Shown: positions 15,432 through 24,621, numbered from the stretch's first letter. The stretch: 61,945 bases of DNA from an uncultured Oscillospiraceae bacterium (GCA_949841355.1 CATKZP010000019.1:1-61945); one strand, 5' to 3'. The notes: generated by a model not told the origin, from the letters alone. Made by a program: numbers and translations.

Positions 15432-16888
15432 ACTTCAACTCGGGCGCGTTCCTCCTCTTCCTGCCGGCGGTGACGGCGGTGTACTGGCTGCTCCCCCACC
15501 GGGGGCGGAGGTACTGGCTGCTGGCGGCGTCCTACTTCTTTTACATGTACGCCAACCCCGCCCTGATTCTGCTGTTGCTGGCGTCCACGGCGGTGGACTA
15601 CTGCTGCGGCCGGGGCATTGAGCGCTTCCGGGGGCGGCGGTGGGTGATGCGCCTGCTGCTGCTGGTGAGCGTGTGCGTCAATCTGGGGCTGCTGTTCACC
15701 TTCAAATACTTTGACTTCTTCGCCGGGACGGTGAACAGCCTGTGCGCCGCCGCCGGGCTGCCCTACCGCGCGCCGGAGCTGGGGCTCATCCTGCCGGTGG
15801 GCATCTCCTTCTACACCTTTCAGACCATGAGCTACACCATCGACGTGTACCGGGGGGATTTCCGCGCGGAGGAGGACTTTGTCACCTTCGCCCTCTACGT
15901 CACCTACTTTCCCCAGCTGGTGGCGGGGCCCATCGAGAGCCCGGGGAGCCTGCTGCCCCAGCTCAAGGCGGAGCACAGGCTCTGCTGGGACGACTTCACC
16001 GCCGGGGTGCGGCTGCTGCTGTGCGGTTTTTTCCGCAAGTGCGTGGTGGCGGACTTCTGCGGCATTTTTGTCAACGCGGTGTTCTCCGCGGCGGAGGCGG
16101 CCGGGTCGCTGGCCATTTTCTGCGCGGGGGCGCTGTTCTGCATCCAGATGTACTGCGACTTCGCCGGCTACTCGGAGATCGCCGCCGGCGCCGCCCGGCT
16201 GATGGGGGTGCGGCTCATGCGCAACTTCGACCGGCCGTACCTGTCCCAGAGCTACACCGAGTTCTTCCGCCGCTGGCACATCAGCCTGAACCGCTGGTTC
16301 ACCAGCTACGTCTACATCCCCCTGGGGGGCGGGCGCAGGGGGAAGGGGCGCAAAATCCTCAGCATCCTCGTGGTGTTCACCCTGTGCGGGCTGTGGCACG
16401 GGGCCCGGTGGACCTACGTGCTGTGGGGGCTGTACGCCGCCTTCTGGCTGTGCGTGGAGAGCCTGCTGGACGTGAAAAAGCGCTTCGGCCCCCGCTGGGA
16501 CTGCCCCTTGGGCCGCCTGGCGCGGCGGAGCGTGATGTTCCTGATCTTCGTCCCGGCGGCGCTGCTGTTCCGGGCGGAGTCGGTGGGCCAGCTGGGCGTG
16601 ATCTTCCGGCGGCTGTTCACCGCCTGGGGCTTCGGGGGGGCCTACCTCCAGGAGACGCTGGACCAGCTGGGGCTGAGCGTGCCGTCCCTGGTCCAGCTGG
16701 TGCTGTGCATTGTGGCCATGGCCAAGCTGTACGCCTGGGGGCAGTACGACCTGCCCGCCGCCAAAACGGACAGCCAATCCGCCGCCCGGCTGTCCTCCTG
16801 CGTCTACCTGGCGGCGGTGTCGGCGCTGTGCTGGCTGGCCCTGCTCCAGACCCAGGACGCGGCCATTTTCGCCTATTTTCAGTTTTAA
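15428..16888 (+). CDS. MBOAT-family membrane O-acyltransferase (AlgI/DltB type)
   Basis: A 486-aa polytopic protein with the MBOAT signatures: PVGISFYTFQTMSYTIDVYRG, then the catalytic histidine region LCGLWHGARWTYVLWG. It hands acyl groups across the membrane to a secreted partner. The start at 15428 overlaps the previous gene. The two SGNH proteins downstream are the likely outside partners, as DltD is for DltB and AlgX/AlgJ are for AlgI. Confidence 0.93.
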   Translation: MNFNSGAFLLFLPAVTAVYWLLPHRGRRYWLLAASYFFYMYANPALILLLLASTAVDYCCGRGIERFRGRRWVMRLLLLVSVCVNLGLLFTFKYFDFFAGTVNSLCAAAGLPYRAPELGLILPVGISFYTFQTMSYTIDVYRGDFRAEEDFVTFALYVTYFPQLVAGPIESPGSLLPQLKAEHRLCWDDFTAGVRLLLCGFFRKCVVADFCGIFVNAVFSAAEAAGSLAIFCAGALFCIQMYCDFAGYSEIAAGAARLMGVRLMRNFDRPYLSQSYTEFFRRWHISLNRWFTSYVYIPLGGGRRGKGRKILSILVVFTLCGLWHGARWTYVLWGLYAAFWLCVESLLDVKKRFGPRWDCPLGRLARRSVMFLIFVPAALLFRAESVGQLGVIFRRLFTAWGFGGAYLQETLDQLGLSVPSLVQLVLCIVAMAKLYAWGQYDLPAAKTDSQSAARLSSCVYLAAVSALCWLALLQTQDAAIFAYFQF

Positions 16889-16902
16889 GAGGGGGTGCCG
16901 GC

Positions 16903-18687
16903 GTGAAAAGAGCGTTTTGGGCGGCGCTGTGCCTGGCCTGCCTGGTCGCCCTGCCCGCCTGCGGGGAGCGGGCGGAGCCGGACACGGTGCTGGTCTTTTT
17001 GGAGGAGGCCCAGGGCTGCGCCGTGGAGGATAACGGCCGCCGGGTGGCGGTGGGGGAGGACGTGGTGTTCACCCTCCGCCTGGACCGGGGCTGGTCGCTG
17101 ACGGATACGGATTACGCCGGGGCGTTCGACATCAGCGCGTCGGAGCGCGCCGCCACCCTCACCCTCCGGGACGTGCGCTATCCCGCCCGGGTGCGGCTGC
17201 GGCTGGCCAGCCGGTACTGCACCGTCACCTATGAGGCCAACGGCGGGCAGTCCGTCCGGGGCGGGGCGCTGCGGGAGAGCAGGACCTATGACCTGACCGG
17301 CCACGCTAGGCCCAACACCGCGCTTGGCTCCGACCTGTTTTCCAGGGAGGGCTATACCCTCACCGGCTGGAACACCAGCAGCGACGGCTCCGGCGAAGCG
17401 GTGGGGCTGGGCAGCCGGGTGAGCGCGCCGGACAGCGCCGTCACCCTGTACGCCCAGTGGGCGCGGTGGAGCGACGCGGACGATTTCACCTGGCGTCAGA
17501 CCCCGGACGGGACCGCCATTACCGGCTACGGCGGGTCGGACGGCGTGGTGGTTATCCCGGAGGTGCTGGACGGAAGGCCGGTGACCTCGGTGGAGGCGGG
17601 GGCCTTCGACGGCTGCGGGGCGGCGGCGGTGGTCCTGCCGCCCACCATGCTGGACGTGGCCCCGGGGGCGTTCCAAAACTGCGCCCTGCGCACCCTCACC
17701 CTGTTTGACAGCATTCGCAGCGTGGGGGACGGCAGCTTCCAAAACTGCCCGGAGCTTGCCACCCTGCGCATCAACGCCGCCGAACCCCCCTTCGGCTACG
17801 TCTGGCGCAAGGAAAGCTGCTACGCCGACAAGATCGACCGCCTCATCCTCACCCAGGGACAAAAGCGGGCGGTGTTCTACGGCGGCTGCTCCATGTGGTA
17901 TAACCTGGACGGCGTCCAGGCCCAGCAGGCCCTGGGAGCGGGCTACGCGGTGGTGAACCTGGGGCTGAACGGCACGGTGAACTCCCTGGTGCAGATGCAG
18001 ATTATGGGGGCCTTTCTGGGGGAGGGGGACCTGGTGATCCACACACCCGAGCTGTCCAGCCGCCAGCAGATGCTCCTGCGCACCGCCATGGGGGAGGAGG
18101 ACGACAAGCTGTGGTGCGGCATTGAGAACAATTACGACCTGTTCGCCCTGGTGGACCTGACCACCGTGGAGGGGGCGCTGGACAGCCTGTGCGGTTACCT
18201 GTCCCAGAAAAACGCCCGGGCTACTTACGCCCAGGTCTACCAGGATGAGTCCGGCCAGCCCTATATGGACCGCCTGGGCTGCATTCCCTTTTTCCGCTCG
18301 GGCACCCAGGACGACCTGCCTGACCGGGTGGGCCTGGACCCGGCCTATGTGGATGGGGCGGCCATGGAGCGGCTGGGGGAATACTACGCCTGGTTCCAGT
18401 CCCGGGGGGCCCGGGTATACGTGTCCTGCGCCTGCGTCAACCTGGACGCGGTGCCCGAGGGGCAGCGGGGGAACGCCCCGCTGATGGACAGCCTGCTCCG
18501 GGAGGCGGTGGGGCGGATGGAGGGGGTGGCCCTCATCTCCTCGCTGGAGGACTACCTGTACGAGAACGGGGACTTTTTCGACACCAATTACCACCTGGTC
18601 ACCCAGGCGGCGCGGGAAAATACCGCCCTGTGGCTCCGGGACCTGCGGGCCCAGATGGAGCGGGACGGCGTGTGGGAGGGCGTATGA
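16903..18687 (+). CDS. Lipoprotein with InlB-like repeat, LRR5 and SGNH acyltransferase domain
   Basis: A 594-aa GTG-initiated lipoprotein (lipobox ALPAC) with GAGGGGG upstream. After an N-terminal beta region comes a Listeria-Bacteroides (Flg_new) repeat (VTYEANGG to YTLTGWNTSSDG and LYAQW), then BspA-type leucine-rich repeats (VVIPEVLDGRPVTSVEAGAF and following), then an SGNH/AlgX-like domain with GGCSMWYN as the nucleophile block and a late FDTNYHL as the Asp-His block. It probably transfers or removes the acyl group on an extracellular glycan, with the repeats holding it to the surface. The fusion of adhesion repeats to a DltD-type domain is unusual. Confidence 0.75.
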   Translation: MKRAFWAALCLACLVALPACGERAEPDTVLVFLEEAQGCAVEDNGRRVAVGEDVVFTLRLDRGWSLTDTDYAGAFDISASERAATLTLRDVRYPARVRLRLASRYCTVTYEANGGQSVRGGALRESRTYDLTGHARPNTALGSDLFSREGYTLTGWNTSSDGSGEAVGLGSRVSAPDSAVTLYAQWARWSDADDFTWRQTPDGTAITGYGGSDGVVVIPEVLDGRPVTSVEAGAFDGCGAAAVVLPPTMLDVAPGAFQNCALRTLTLFDSIRSVGDGSFQNCPELATLRINAAEPPFGYVWRKESCYADKIDRLILTQGQKRAVFYGGCSMWYNLDGVQAQQALGAGYAVVNLGLNGTVNSLVQMQIMGAFLGEGDLVIHTPELSSRQQMLLRTAMGEEDDKLWCGIENNYDLFALVDLTTVEGALDSLCGYLSQKNARATYAQVYQDESGQPYMDRLGCIPFFRSGTQDDLPDRVGLDPAYVDGAAMERLGEYYAWFQSRGARVYVSCACVNLDAVPEGQRGNAPLMDSLLREAVGRMEGVALISSLEDYLYENGDFFDTNYHLVTQAARENTALWLRDLRAQMERDGVWEGV

Positions 18688-20129
18688 GACGGCGCGTGAT
18701 TCAAATTGCGGCGGCGCTGCTGCTGCTGGCCATGGTGCCGGCGGCGCTGCTGGGGGTGGGGGCGGCCCTGCCCGCCTGCTATCAGGACAGCTATTACGCC
18801 CAGCTGCCCGCGCTGTATCGCCGCCTGAAGGACAGCCCGGGAAAGCGGCTGATTTTGGTGGGGGGCAGCAATGTGGCCTTCGGGGTGGACACCGGCCTTC
18901 TGGAGGGCACGCTGGCCCAATACGGCCACGAGTATACGGTGTGCCCGTTCGGGCTGTACGCCGCCGTGGGCGCCGCCGCCATGCTGGAGCTGTCCCGGGA
19001 CCAGCTGCGGGAGGGGGACGTGGTGGTGCTGGCCTTCGAGCCCGCCGATGAGGCGCTGTCCGCCTACTTCGGCGCGTCCGCCTTCTGGAAGTGCGCGGAG
19101 GAGGCGCCGGAGCTGGCGGCCGCCGTGAGCCGCAGCCACCAGGCGGCGCTGGCGGGCAATTACGTGAGCTTCCTCCAGGAGCGGGCGGCCGTGTGCCGCA
19201 GCGGGGAGCTTCCCCGGGCCGACGGGGTGTACGCCAAGGCCTCCTTTGACGAGGACGGCAATATGACCTTTTACCGGGCGGGGAACGCCATGGCCCTGGG
19301 CTGGGACACCGGCGCGCCGGTGGACCTGGCGGCGGTGACCATCTCGCCGGACTTCGCCCGGCAGGTGAACGAATACTGCCGGACGGCGCGGGAGCGGGGG
19401 GCGCAGGTGTATCTCAGCTTCAGCCCGGTGAACCGCTCCGCCCTGACGGGGAATGGGGAGTCGGGGGCGGCGGCCTATTTCAGCGCCTGCCTGGACGCGT
19501 TCGACTGCCCCGTCATCAGCGACCCCAACCGCTACATCCTGGACAGCGGCTGGTTTTACGACTCCAACTTTCACCTGAACTCCGCCGGAGCGGTGGCGCG
19601 CACCCGCCTGCTGGCGGAGGACCTGCTGGCCCAGTGGGGCTGCTATGAGGCGCTGGAGCTGCCCATGCCCGCCATGCCGGAGCCTATCCCCCAGGAGGTG
19701 CTGGACGCGGAGGACGGCGGCTGCTTTCTGTTCGCCCCCGTGGACGGCTCTGGCTCCGGGTATCTGGTGTCCGGCCTGACGCAGGCGGGGCTGGAGCAGG
19801 CCGCGCTCACCGTTCCCGCCAGCTTTGAGGGCAGGCCGGTGGTGGGGCTGGAGTCCCACGCGCTGGACGGCGCCCGGAACCTGGAGGAGCTGCGCCTGCC
19901 GGACTGCGTGGAGAGCCTGCCGGACGGGGCGTTCGCGGGCTGCCCAAACCTCACCCGGCTGGTGCTGGAGCACACGCGGCGGCTGTGCCGCATCACCCAG
20001 CATACCTTCGACGGCGCGCCCCAGGTGAAGTGCTATGTCCCCGCCGCGGCCTACTCCCTCTACCGGGACGGGGACGGCTGCGAGACAAACCAGTGGGCAG
20101 CGCTGCTGGAGCGGATCTTTCGGTATTGA
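18684..20129 (+). CDS. Secreted SGNH acyltransferase with C-terminal LRR5
   Basis: A 481-aa protein with an N-terminal membrane/signal helix, an SGNH fold (VGGSNVAFGVDT nucleophile block, DSNFHLNSAGA catalytic Asp-His block), and a C-terminal BspA-type repeat pair (AFAGCPNLTRLVLE). It overlaps the previous gene as ATGA. Position and motifs match DltD/DUF1574-type extracellular partners of MBOAT enzymes. Two SGNH proteins in one operon suggest two acceptors or a transfer-removal pair. I see no clear terminator after it. Confidence 0.75.
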   Translation: MRRRVIQIAAALLLLAMVPAALLGVGAALPACYQDSYYAQLPALYRRLKDSPGKRLILVGGSNVAFGVDTGLLEGTLAQYGHEYTVCPFGLYAAVGAAAMLELSRDQLREGDVVVLAFEPADEALSAYFGASAFWKCAEEAPELAAAVSRSHQAALAGNYVSFLQERAAVCRSGELPRADGVYAKASFDEDGNMTFYRAGNAMALGWDTGAPVDLAAVTISPDFARQVNEYCRTARERGAQVYLSFSPVNRSALTGNGESGAAAYFSACLDAFDCPVISDPNRYILDSGWFYDSNFHLNSAGAVARTRLLAEDLLAQWGCYEALELPMPAMPEPIPQEVLDAEDGGCFLFAPVDGSGSGYLVSGLTQAGLEQAALTVPASFEGRPVVGLESHALDGARNLEELRLPDCVESLPDGAFAGCPNLTRLVLEHTRRLCRITQHTFDGAPQVKCYVPAAAYSLYRDGDGCETNQWAALLERIFRY

Positions 20130-20176
20130 GAGGGCCTGCGCGGAGACGCCGCCCGGAATAATGCCCGCCGCGCCCC

Positions 20177-20205
20177 TTGCAATGGTCTGACTTTTGTGCT
20201 ATAAA
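20177..20205 (+). promoter_or_regulatory. Promoter of the SorC regulator gene
   Basis: TTGCAA, 17-bp spacer, TATAAA. CATAACATATGTAACACACG (20212-20231) follows the -10 and shares its words, inverted, with the dhaL promoter region, so it is a candidate operator. Confidence 0.6.
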
Positions 20206-20252
20206 TAAGTTCATAACATATGTAACACACGTCGGACTGAAGGAGTAGCCTT

Positions 20253-21188
20253 GTGGAGCTGAGCCTGGAGAAGCAAAAAAAGCTGGCCTACGTGGCCAGG
20301 CGATACTATTTGGACGACCAGAAGCAGAGCGATATCGCCCAGGAGCTGGGGGTGTCCCGCCCGCTGGTCAGCCGGATGCTGTCCGAGGCCCGGGAGCTGG
20401 GCATTGTGGAGATCACGGTGCACGAGCCCGGCGCCCAGTCCGCCCGGCTGATGGACCGGCTGCGGCTGGCGGGCTCCATCCACGGCGGCGTGCTGGTGGA
20501 GGACGGCGAGGACAATGACGCCACCAACCGCTGCCTGTCCCAGGGCGCGGTGGAGCTGCTGGGCCAGCTGGGCACCCGGCGGCTGGGGGTGGGCTGGGGC
20601 TACCTCATCGGCCAGCTGGTGACCTGGCTGGAGGAAAACCCCCAGCCGGACAGCGCCGTCACCGACATCTGCCCCCTGGTGGGCAATGCCAGCATCCCCG
20701 CCCGCAATTACCAGTCCAATGAAAACGTCCGGCTGATGGCCCAGCAGCTGGGGGCGACGCCCCACTTTCTCTACCTCCCCGCCCTGCCGGAGAGCCTGGA
20801 GGAAAAGCAGGTGCTGTGCTCCACCGAGGTCTACCGCCAGATCTACCAGCAGTGGGAGCGGCTGGACACCGCCCTGGTCAACATCGGGGACTACCCCTCC
20901 AGCCCCGACTTTGCCTCCCTGGTGCGGTACGGCGGCCTGCTCCAGCGCCAGCGGGCCTGTGGGCGGATGCTGGTCTACTACTTCAACCAGGCGGGAACGG
21001 TGATTCAGTCGGACCAGGACTTCGCCATCCAGGTGCCCATCGACACCCTGCGCCGGTGTCCCAACATCATCGGGGTGTGCTCCGCCAACACCAGCGCCAA
21101 GGCGCTGGAGGGCGCGCTGAAAACCGGCATATTCACCCATCTGGTGGCCCGGTCGAAGCTGATTAAGGCGCTGTTTGATGAAAAATAG
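20253..21188 (+). CDS. SorC-family transcriptional regulator
   Basis: A 311-aa regulator: N-terminal helix-turn-helix (YYLDDQKQSDIAQELGVSRP, about 18-37), then the sugar-phosphate-binding SorC domain (GWGYLIG, a late NIIGVCSAN). SorC proteins, which include LsrR, respond to phosphorylated sugars. The GTG start at 20253 follows AAGGAG. It stands directly upstream of the dha operon in the same direction, with similar ATATG/GTTAT words in both promoter regions, so it probably controls itself and that operon, with a kinase product as inducer. Confidence 0.92.
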   Translation: MELSLEKQKKLAYVARRYYLDDQKQSDIAQELGVSRPLVSRMLSEARELGIVEITVHEPGAQSARLMDRLRLAGSIHGGVLVEDGEDNDATNRCLSQGAVELLGQLGTRRLGVGWGYLIGQLVTWLEENPQPDSAVTDICPLVGNASIPARNYQSNENVRLMAQQLGATPHFLYLPALPESLEEKQVLCSTEVYRQIYQQWERLDTALVNIGDYPSSPDFASLVRYGGLLQRQRACGRMLVYYFNQAGTVIQSDQDFAIQVPIDTLRRCPNIIGVCSANTSAKALEGALKTGIFTHLVARSKLIKALFDEK

Positions 21189-21195
21189 CATTTGT

Positions 21196-21237
21196 AACTC
21201 CCTGAGCCGCGACCGGCGGTTCAGGGAGTTTCGTTTT
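21196..21237 (+). terminator. Terminator after the SorC gene
   Basis: AACTCCCTGAGCCGC pairs with GCGGTTCAGGGAGTT (one G-T pair), followed by TTTCGTTTTG. Confidence 0.75.
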
Positions 21238-21300
21238 GTGCATTTCACATAATTTCAAAGAATGGAAACTGTGAAAAACAGGAAAAGATGCTCTGTGGGA

Positions 21301-21329
21301 TTGACTTATGTTACCATATGTGTTATTGT
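21301..21329 (+). promoter_or_regulatory. Promoter and candidate SorC operator of the dha operon
   Basis: TTGACT, 17-bp spacer, TATTGT. The spacer contains ATGTTACCATATGTGTTAT, similar in inverted orientation to the sequence at 20212-20231, and GTAACAAATGTG follows at 21342. Binding here would block RNA polymerase directly. Confidence 0.55.
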
Positions 21330-21379
21330 TCTTGCACAGACGTAACAAATGTGAGCGTTTGCAGGAGGTGAAAGCACAA

Positions 21380-21988
21380 ATGACAAAAACCGAACTTGCC
21401 GCCCGGCTGAAGAACGCCTGCGCGGCGGTGCTCGCGGCGGAGGATGAGCTGACGGAGATCGACTCCCGGTTTGGCGACGCCGACCACGGCCTGACCATGG
21501 CCAAGATCGCCGGGGCCATCGGCGGCGCGGCGGACCAGCCGGAGGGAGGCATACGCGCCATGCTGGACGGCGCGGCCATGGCGGTCATGACGCTGAACGG
21601 CGGCAGCGCGGTTCCCCTGTGGAACACGTGGCTGGACGGGCTGCAGGAGGACGCCCCGGAGGGGGACGAGATCGGCGTGGCGGAGCTGAAGGCCATCTTC
21701 GCCCGGGCGCTGGAGGAGCTTAACGACATGTCCGGCGCCAAGGTGGGGGACAAGACCATGATGGACGCGCTGATCCCCGCCAGCCAGGCCATCGCCGCCT
21801 ATGAGGGAGAGGATGAGGCCGCCCTGTTTGCCGCCGCCGCCCGGGCCGCGGCCCAGGGGGCGGAGGACAGCAAGCAGTTCGTGTCCAAATTCGGCCGGGC
21901 CAAGAGCTACGGCGCCCAGACCATCGGCACCCCGGACGCCGGAGCGGTGTCCATGTCCTATTTCTTCCAAGGCCTGGCGCGGGCCTGA
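21380..21988 (+). CDS. dhaL: Dihydroxyacetone kinase ADP-binding subunit-like (DhaL)
   Basis: A 202-aa DhaL-family protein. The nucleotide/Mg loop reads DSRFGDADHGLTM, where the family usually has GDGDHG; GAKVGDKTMMDALIPA is the second conserved block. DhaL carries the nucleotide that phosphorylates the ketone held by DhaK. The ATG at 21380 follows GGAGGTG. Followed 23 bases later by dhaK. No phosphotransferase-system DhaM is present, so the phosphate donor is unclear (ATP, or a DhaM elsewhere). Confidence 0.88.
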   Translation: MTKTELAARLKNACAAVLAAEDELTEIDSRFGDADHGLTMAKIAGAIGGAADQPEGGIRAMLDGAAMAVMTLNGGSAVPLWNTWLDGLQEDAPEGDEIGVAELKAIFARALEELNDMSGAKVGDKTMMDALIPASQAIAAYEGEDEAALFAAAARAAAQGAEDSKQFVSKFGRAKSYGAQTIGTPDAGAVSMSYFFQGLARA

Positions 21989-22011
21989 AATCCTGAAGGA
22001 GAGGTATTCCT

Positions 22012-23010
22012 ATGAAAATGAAGAAGTTTATCAACGCCCCCGAGACCATCACCGACGAGGAGCTCACCGGCCTGGGCCTGGCCTATCCCGACATCCTGGA
22101 CGTGGACGGCCACCTGGTCATCAGCAAGGACTTGGCCAGCGCCGACCGGGTGACCATCGTCACCTACGGCGGCTCCGGCCACGAGCCCGCCCAGGCCGGA
22201 TTTGTGGGCCGGGGTATGCTGGACATCCAGGCCGTGGGCGACATTTTCGCCGCCCCCAACGGCCAGCTGGTGTTCGACGCCATGAAGATGGCCGACAAGG
22301 GCCACGGCGTGCTGCTGCTCACCCTGAACTACGCCGGCGACCAGCTGGCGGGCAAGCAGGCCATGAAGCTGGCCCAGAAGGCGGGGCTCAACGTGCGCCA
22401 GGTGGTCACCGGCGAGGAGATCCAGTACGACCCCAACGGCGAGGACAATAAGCGGGGGCTGGCCGGCGCGGTGGCCCTGTACCACATCGCGGCGGCGGCG
22501 GCCCGGGAGGGCAAGAGCCTGGACGAGGTGGCGGCCATCGCCCAGCGCTACGCCGACAGCATGGCCTCCGTCACCGTCAAGTCCACCGACGCCACCCACC
22601 CCCAGAACGGCATGTCCTTCGGTGATCTGGGCGAGACCGACCTCATGGAGATCGGCGCGGGCCAGCACGGCGAGGGCGGCGGCGTCCGGGTGCCCATGAT
22701 GTCCTCCAAGGACACCGTGGCCACGGTGGCGGACGCGCTGTGCAGGAAGCTGGAGCTGACGGCCGGAGACAAGGCCTTCGTGATGATTAACGGCTGCGGC
22801 GCCACCACCATGATGGAGATGCTGGTGCTGTTCAAAGACACCGTGGAGTTCCTCAAGGCCAAGGGCGTGGAGGTCGTGGCCAGCATGGTGGGCGAGATCC
22901 TCACTGTCCAGGAGGCGGGCGGCTTCCAGATGAACCTTGCCAAGTGGGACGAGGAGTTCATCCGCCTGTGGGGCGCGCCCTGCCACACCCCCGCCTACAG
23001 CAAGGAGTAA
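22012..23010 (+). CDS. dhaK: Dihydroxyacetone kinase substrate-binding subunit-like (DhaK)
   Basis: A 332-aa DhaK-family protein: GGSGHEPAQAGFVG (active-site His), NYAGDQL (active-site Asp) and GAGQHGEGG (His that forms the covalent hemiaminal with the ketone). It works with DhaL to phosphorylate a short ketose. With an LsrF-like aldolase as the next gene, the substrate may be a ketose other than dihydroxyacetone. Start 22012 follows GGAGAGG. Confidence 0.9.
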   Translation: MKMKKFINAPETITDEELTGLGLAYPDILDVDGHLVISKDLASADRVTIVTYGGSGHEPAQAGFVGRGMLDIQAVGDIFAAPNGQLVFDAMKMADKGHGVLLLTLNYAGDQLAGKQAMKLAQKAGLNVRQVVTGEEIQYDPNGEDNKRGLAGAVALYHIAAAAAREGKSLDEVAAIAQRYADSMASVTVKSTDATHPQNGMSFGDLGETDLMEIGAGQHGEGGGVRVPMMSSKDTVATVADALCRKLELTAGDKAFVMINGCGATTMMEMLVLFKDTVEFLKAKGVEVVASMVGEILTVQEAGGFQMNLAKWDEEFIRLWGAPCHTPAYSKE

Positions 23011-23013
23011 GCC

Positions 23014-23898
23014 ATGGCGGACAACATCGGCAACAAGGCGGCCCACGACTACCACCTGGACGTGCCCGCCGCCCAAGAGGGTTTCTACGTCAAGGGGAAC
23101 GCCCACTGCTCCTGGGGCATGAAAAACCGGCTGGCCCGGATGTTCCGCCCCCAGTCGGGCAATACGGTGATGCTGGCCTTCGACCACGGCTACATCATGG
23201 GCCCCACCGCCGGGCTGGAGCGCATCGACCTGGTGATTCCGCCCCTGATCCCCTATGTGGACGTGCTCATGGGCACCCGGGGGATCATCCGCTCCTGCGT
23301 CTCCCCCGCCGCCCCGGCGGCCAAGTGCGTCCGGGTGACCTATGACTCCACCGTCCTGTATGACGAGATGTCCAACGGCGGCGGCATCGCCTGCGACATC
23401 AACAGCGCCGTCGAGATGAACGCCGACTGCATGGCGGTGCAGACCTTCATCGGCGCCCCCGGCGAGAGCCGCTCCCTGGAGCTGCTGGCCCGGACCGCCG
23501 ACGCGGGCAGCCGGTGCGGCATCCCCACCCTGGGGGTGGTGGCCGTGGGCAAGCAGATGGAGCGCACGGAGAAGTTCTTCCTGCTGGCCACCCGGGTGCT
23601 GGCGGAAAACGGGGCCAACGTGGTGAAGAGCTACTACTGCGACGGCTTCGAGCGGGTGGCGGCGGCCTGTCCCGTCCCAATCGTCATCGCCGGGGGCAAG
23701 AAGCTGCCCGAGCTGGAGGCGCTGGAAATGGCCTATAAGGCCATCCAGGAGGGGGCCCATGGGGTGGACATGGGCCGGAACATCTTCCAGTCCGATTCCC
23801 CTGCCGGCATGGCCCAGGCCATCGGCAAGGTGGTCCACGAGGGCTATACCCCCGCCCAGGCCTACGAGGTCTATCAGGACGTGAAAAACCAGCGGTAA
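23014..23898 (+). CDS. LsrF-like class I aldolase/thiolase
   Basis: A 294-aa DeoC/FbaB-type barrel closest by eye to LsrF: FDHGYIMGP, the Schiff-base lysine in NVVKSYYC, then CPVPIVIAGGKKLPE and GVDMGRNIFQS. LsrF moves an acetyl group from phosphorylated AI-2 product to CoA. Here it follows dhaK by 3 bases and there are no other lsr genes, so its substrate is likely the phospho-ketose made by DhaKL. Whether it acts as aldolase or thiolase cannot be read from sequence. Confidence 0.85.
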   Translation: MADNIGNKAAHDYHLDVPAAQEGFYVKGNAHCSWGMKNRLARMFRPQSGNTVMLAFDHGYIMGPTAGLERIDLVIPPLIPYVDVLMGTRGIIRSCVSPAAPAAKCVRVTYDSTVLYDEMSNGGGIACDINSAVEMNADCMAVQTFIGAPGESRSLELLARTADAGSRCGIPTLGVVAVGKQMERTEKFFLLATRVLAENGANVVKSYYCDGFERVAAACPVPIVIAGGKKLPELEALEMAYKAIQEGAHGVDMGRNIFQSDSPAGMAQAIGKVVHEGYTPAQAYEVYQDVKNQR

Positions 23899-23908
23899 GC
23901 ATAAAAAG

Positions 23909-24047
23909 GGAGGGCCCCGAAGGGCCCTCCGCACAGCGCGAAAGACCGAAGCCGCTCCCATCGGGCGAGGATGGGAGCGAGGTCCCCCGCGGCAGCTATT
24001 ATACACCATTCACACCGCGATTGCAACGCGGGGGACCCATTTTATTT
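23909..24047 (+). other. Chain of three hairpins before the DUF1097 gene
   Basis: GGAGGGCCC-CGAA-GGGCCCTCC (23909-23930); CGCTCCCATC/GATGGGAGCG (23953-23979); and an 11-bp stem GGTCCCCCGCG (23981-23991) with CGCGGGGGACC (24027-24037), followed by ATTTTATTTT. The last looks like a terminator with a 35-base loop that itself contains TATTATACA. It may separate the enzymes from the downstream membrane protein or be a conditional attenuator. Confidence 0.5.
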
Positions 24048-24066
24048 TGAGAAAGGGGTCCATCCC

Positions 24067-24585
24067 ATGAACGCGAAAAAATACCTGCCCATCGCTCTTT
24101 TCATCGGCCTTCAGGCCGCCGCCCTGCAAGTTCTCGATCAGGCCGTCTGCGCCAACATCCCGCCCCTGGCCGCCGGAGGCGGCTGGATCTCCTTCCAGGC
24201 CTGGGCCATGTACTTCCTGGGCGGCTGCACCCCCAAGGGGGGCCTGCGCGCGCTGATCGGCTACGTGATCGGCATGGGCGCGTCCATCGCCATCATGGTG
24301 GGCGGCGGCATGCTGGGCGGGCTGGGCTTCTGGGCCATGCCCGTCATCCTGCTGATCCTGGTGCCCATCATCCTCTACCTGGACATCGCCCCCGAGATGA
24401 TTAGCTTTGTCCCCGCCGTGTTTGTGGGCGCGGGGGTGTTCTTCGGCGTGATGAGCTATATCCCCGGCGCCGAATTCGCCAACGCCTTCCTTGCCGAGGG
24501 CGTGTACTGCGTCATCGGCCTGCTGTTCGGCTTCGTCACCATCACCTTCCGGGGCTGGTACGAGAAGAAGTACGTCAATCAGTAA
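24067..24585 (+). CDS. DUF1097-like membrane protein
   Basis: A 172-aa protein with five or six membrane helices and the motif AMYFLGGCTPKGGLRALIGYVIGMGAS split over two helices, as in DUF1097 proteins. Such proteins are poorly understood and are sometimes proposed as small-molecule transporters. Its place after the kinase and aldolase suggests uptake or export of the pathway's substrate. GAGAAAGGGG precedes the ATG. Confidence 0.65.
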   Translation: MNAKKYLPIALFIGLQAAALQVLDQAVCANIPPLAAGGGWISFQAWAMYFLGGCTPKGGLRALIGYVIGMGASIAIMVGGGMLGGLGFWAMPVILLILVPIILYLDIAPEMISFVPAVFVGAGVFFGVMSYIPGAEFANAFLAEGVYCVIGLLFGFVTITFRGWYEKKYVNQ

Positions 24586-24621
24586 TACGCAGGCGCTGCC
24601 TGTTATTAAGGAGGAAAAACT

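Noticed and set aside
21380..23898. An lsr (AI-2) operon
   Set aside because: Only the LsrF-like gene and a SorC-family regulator fit; LsrK, LsrG and the Lsr transporter are missing and the kinase is of the DhaK type.
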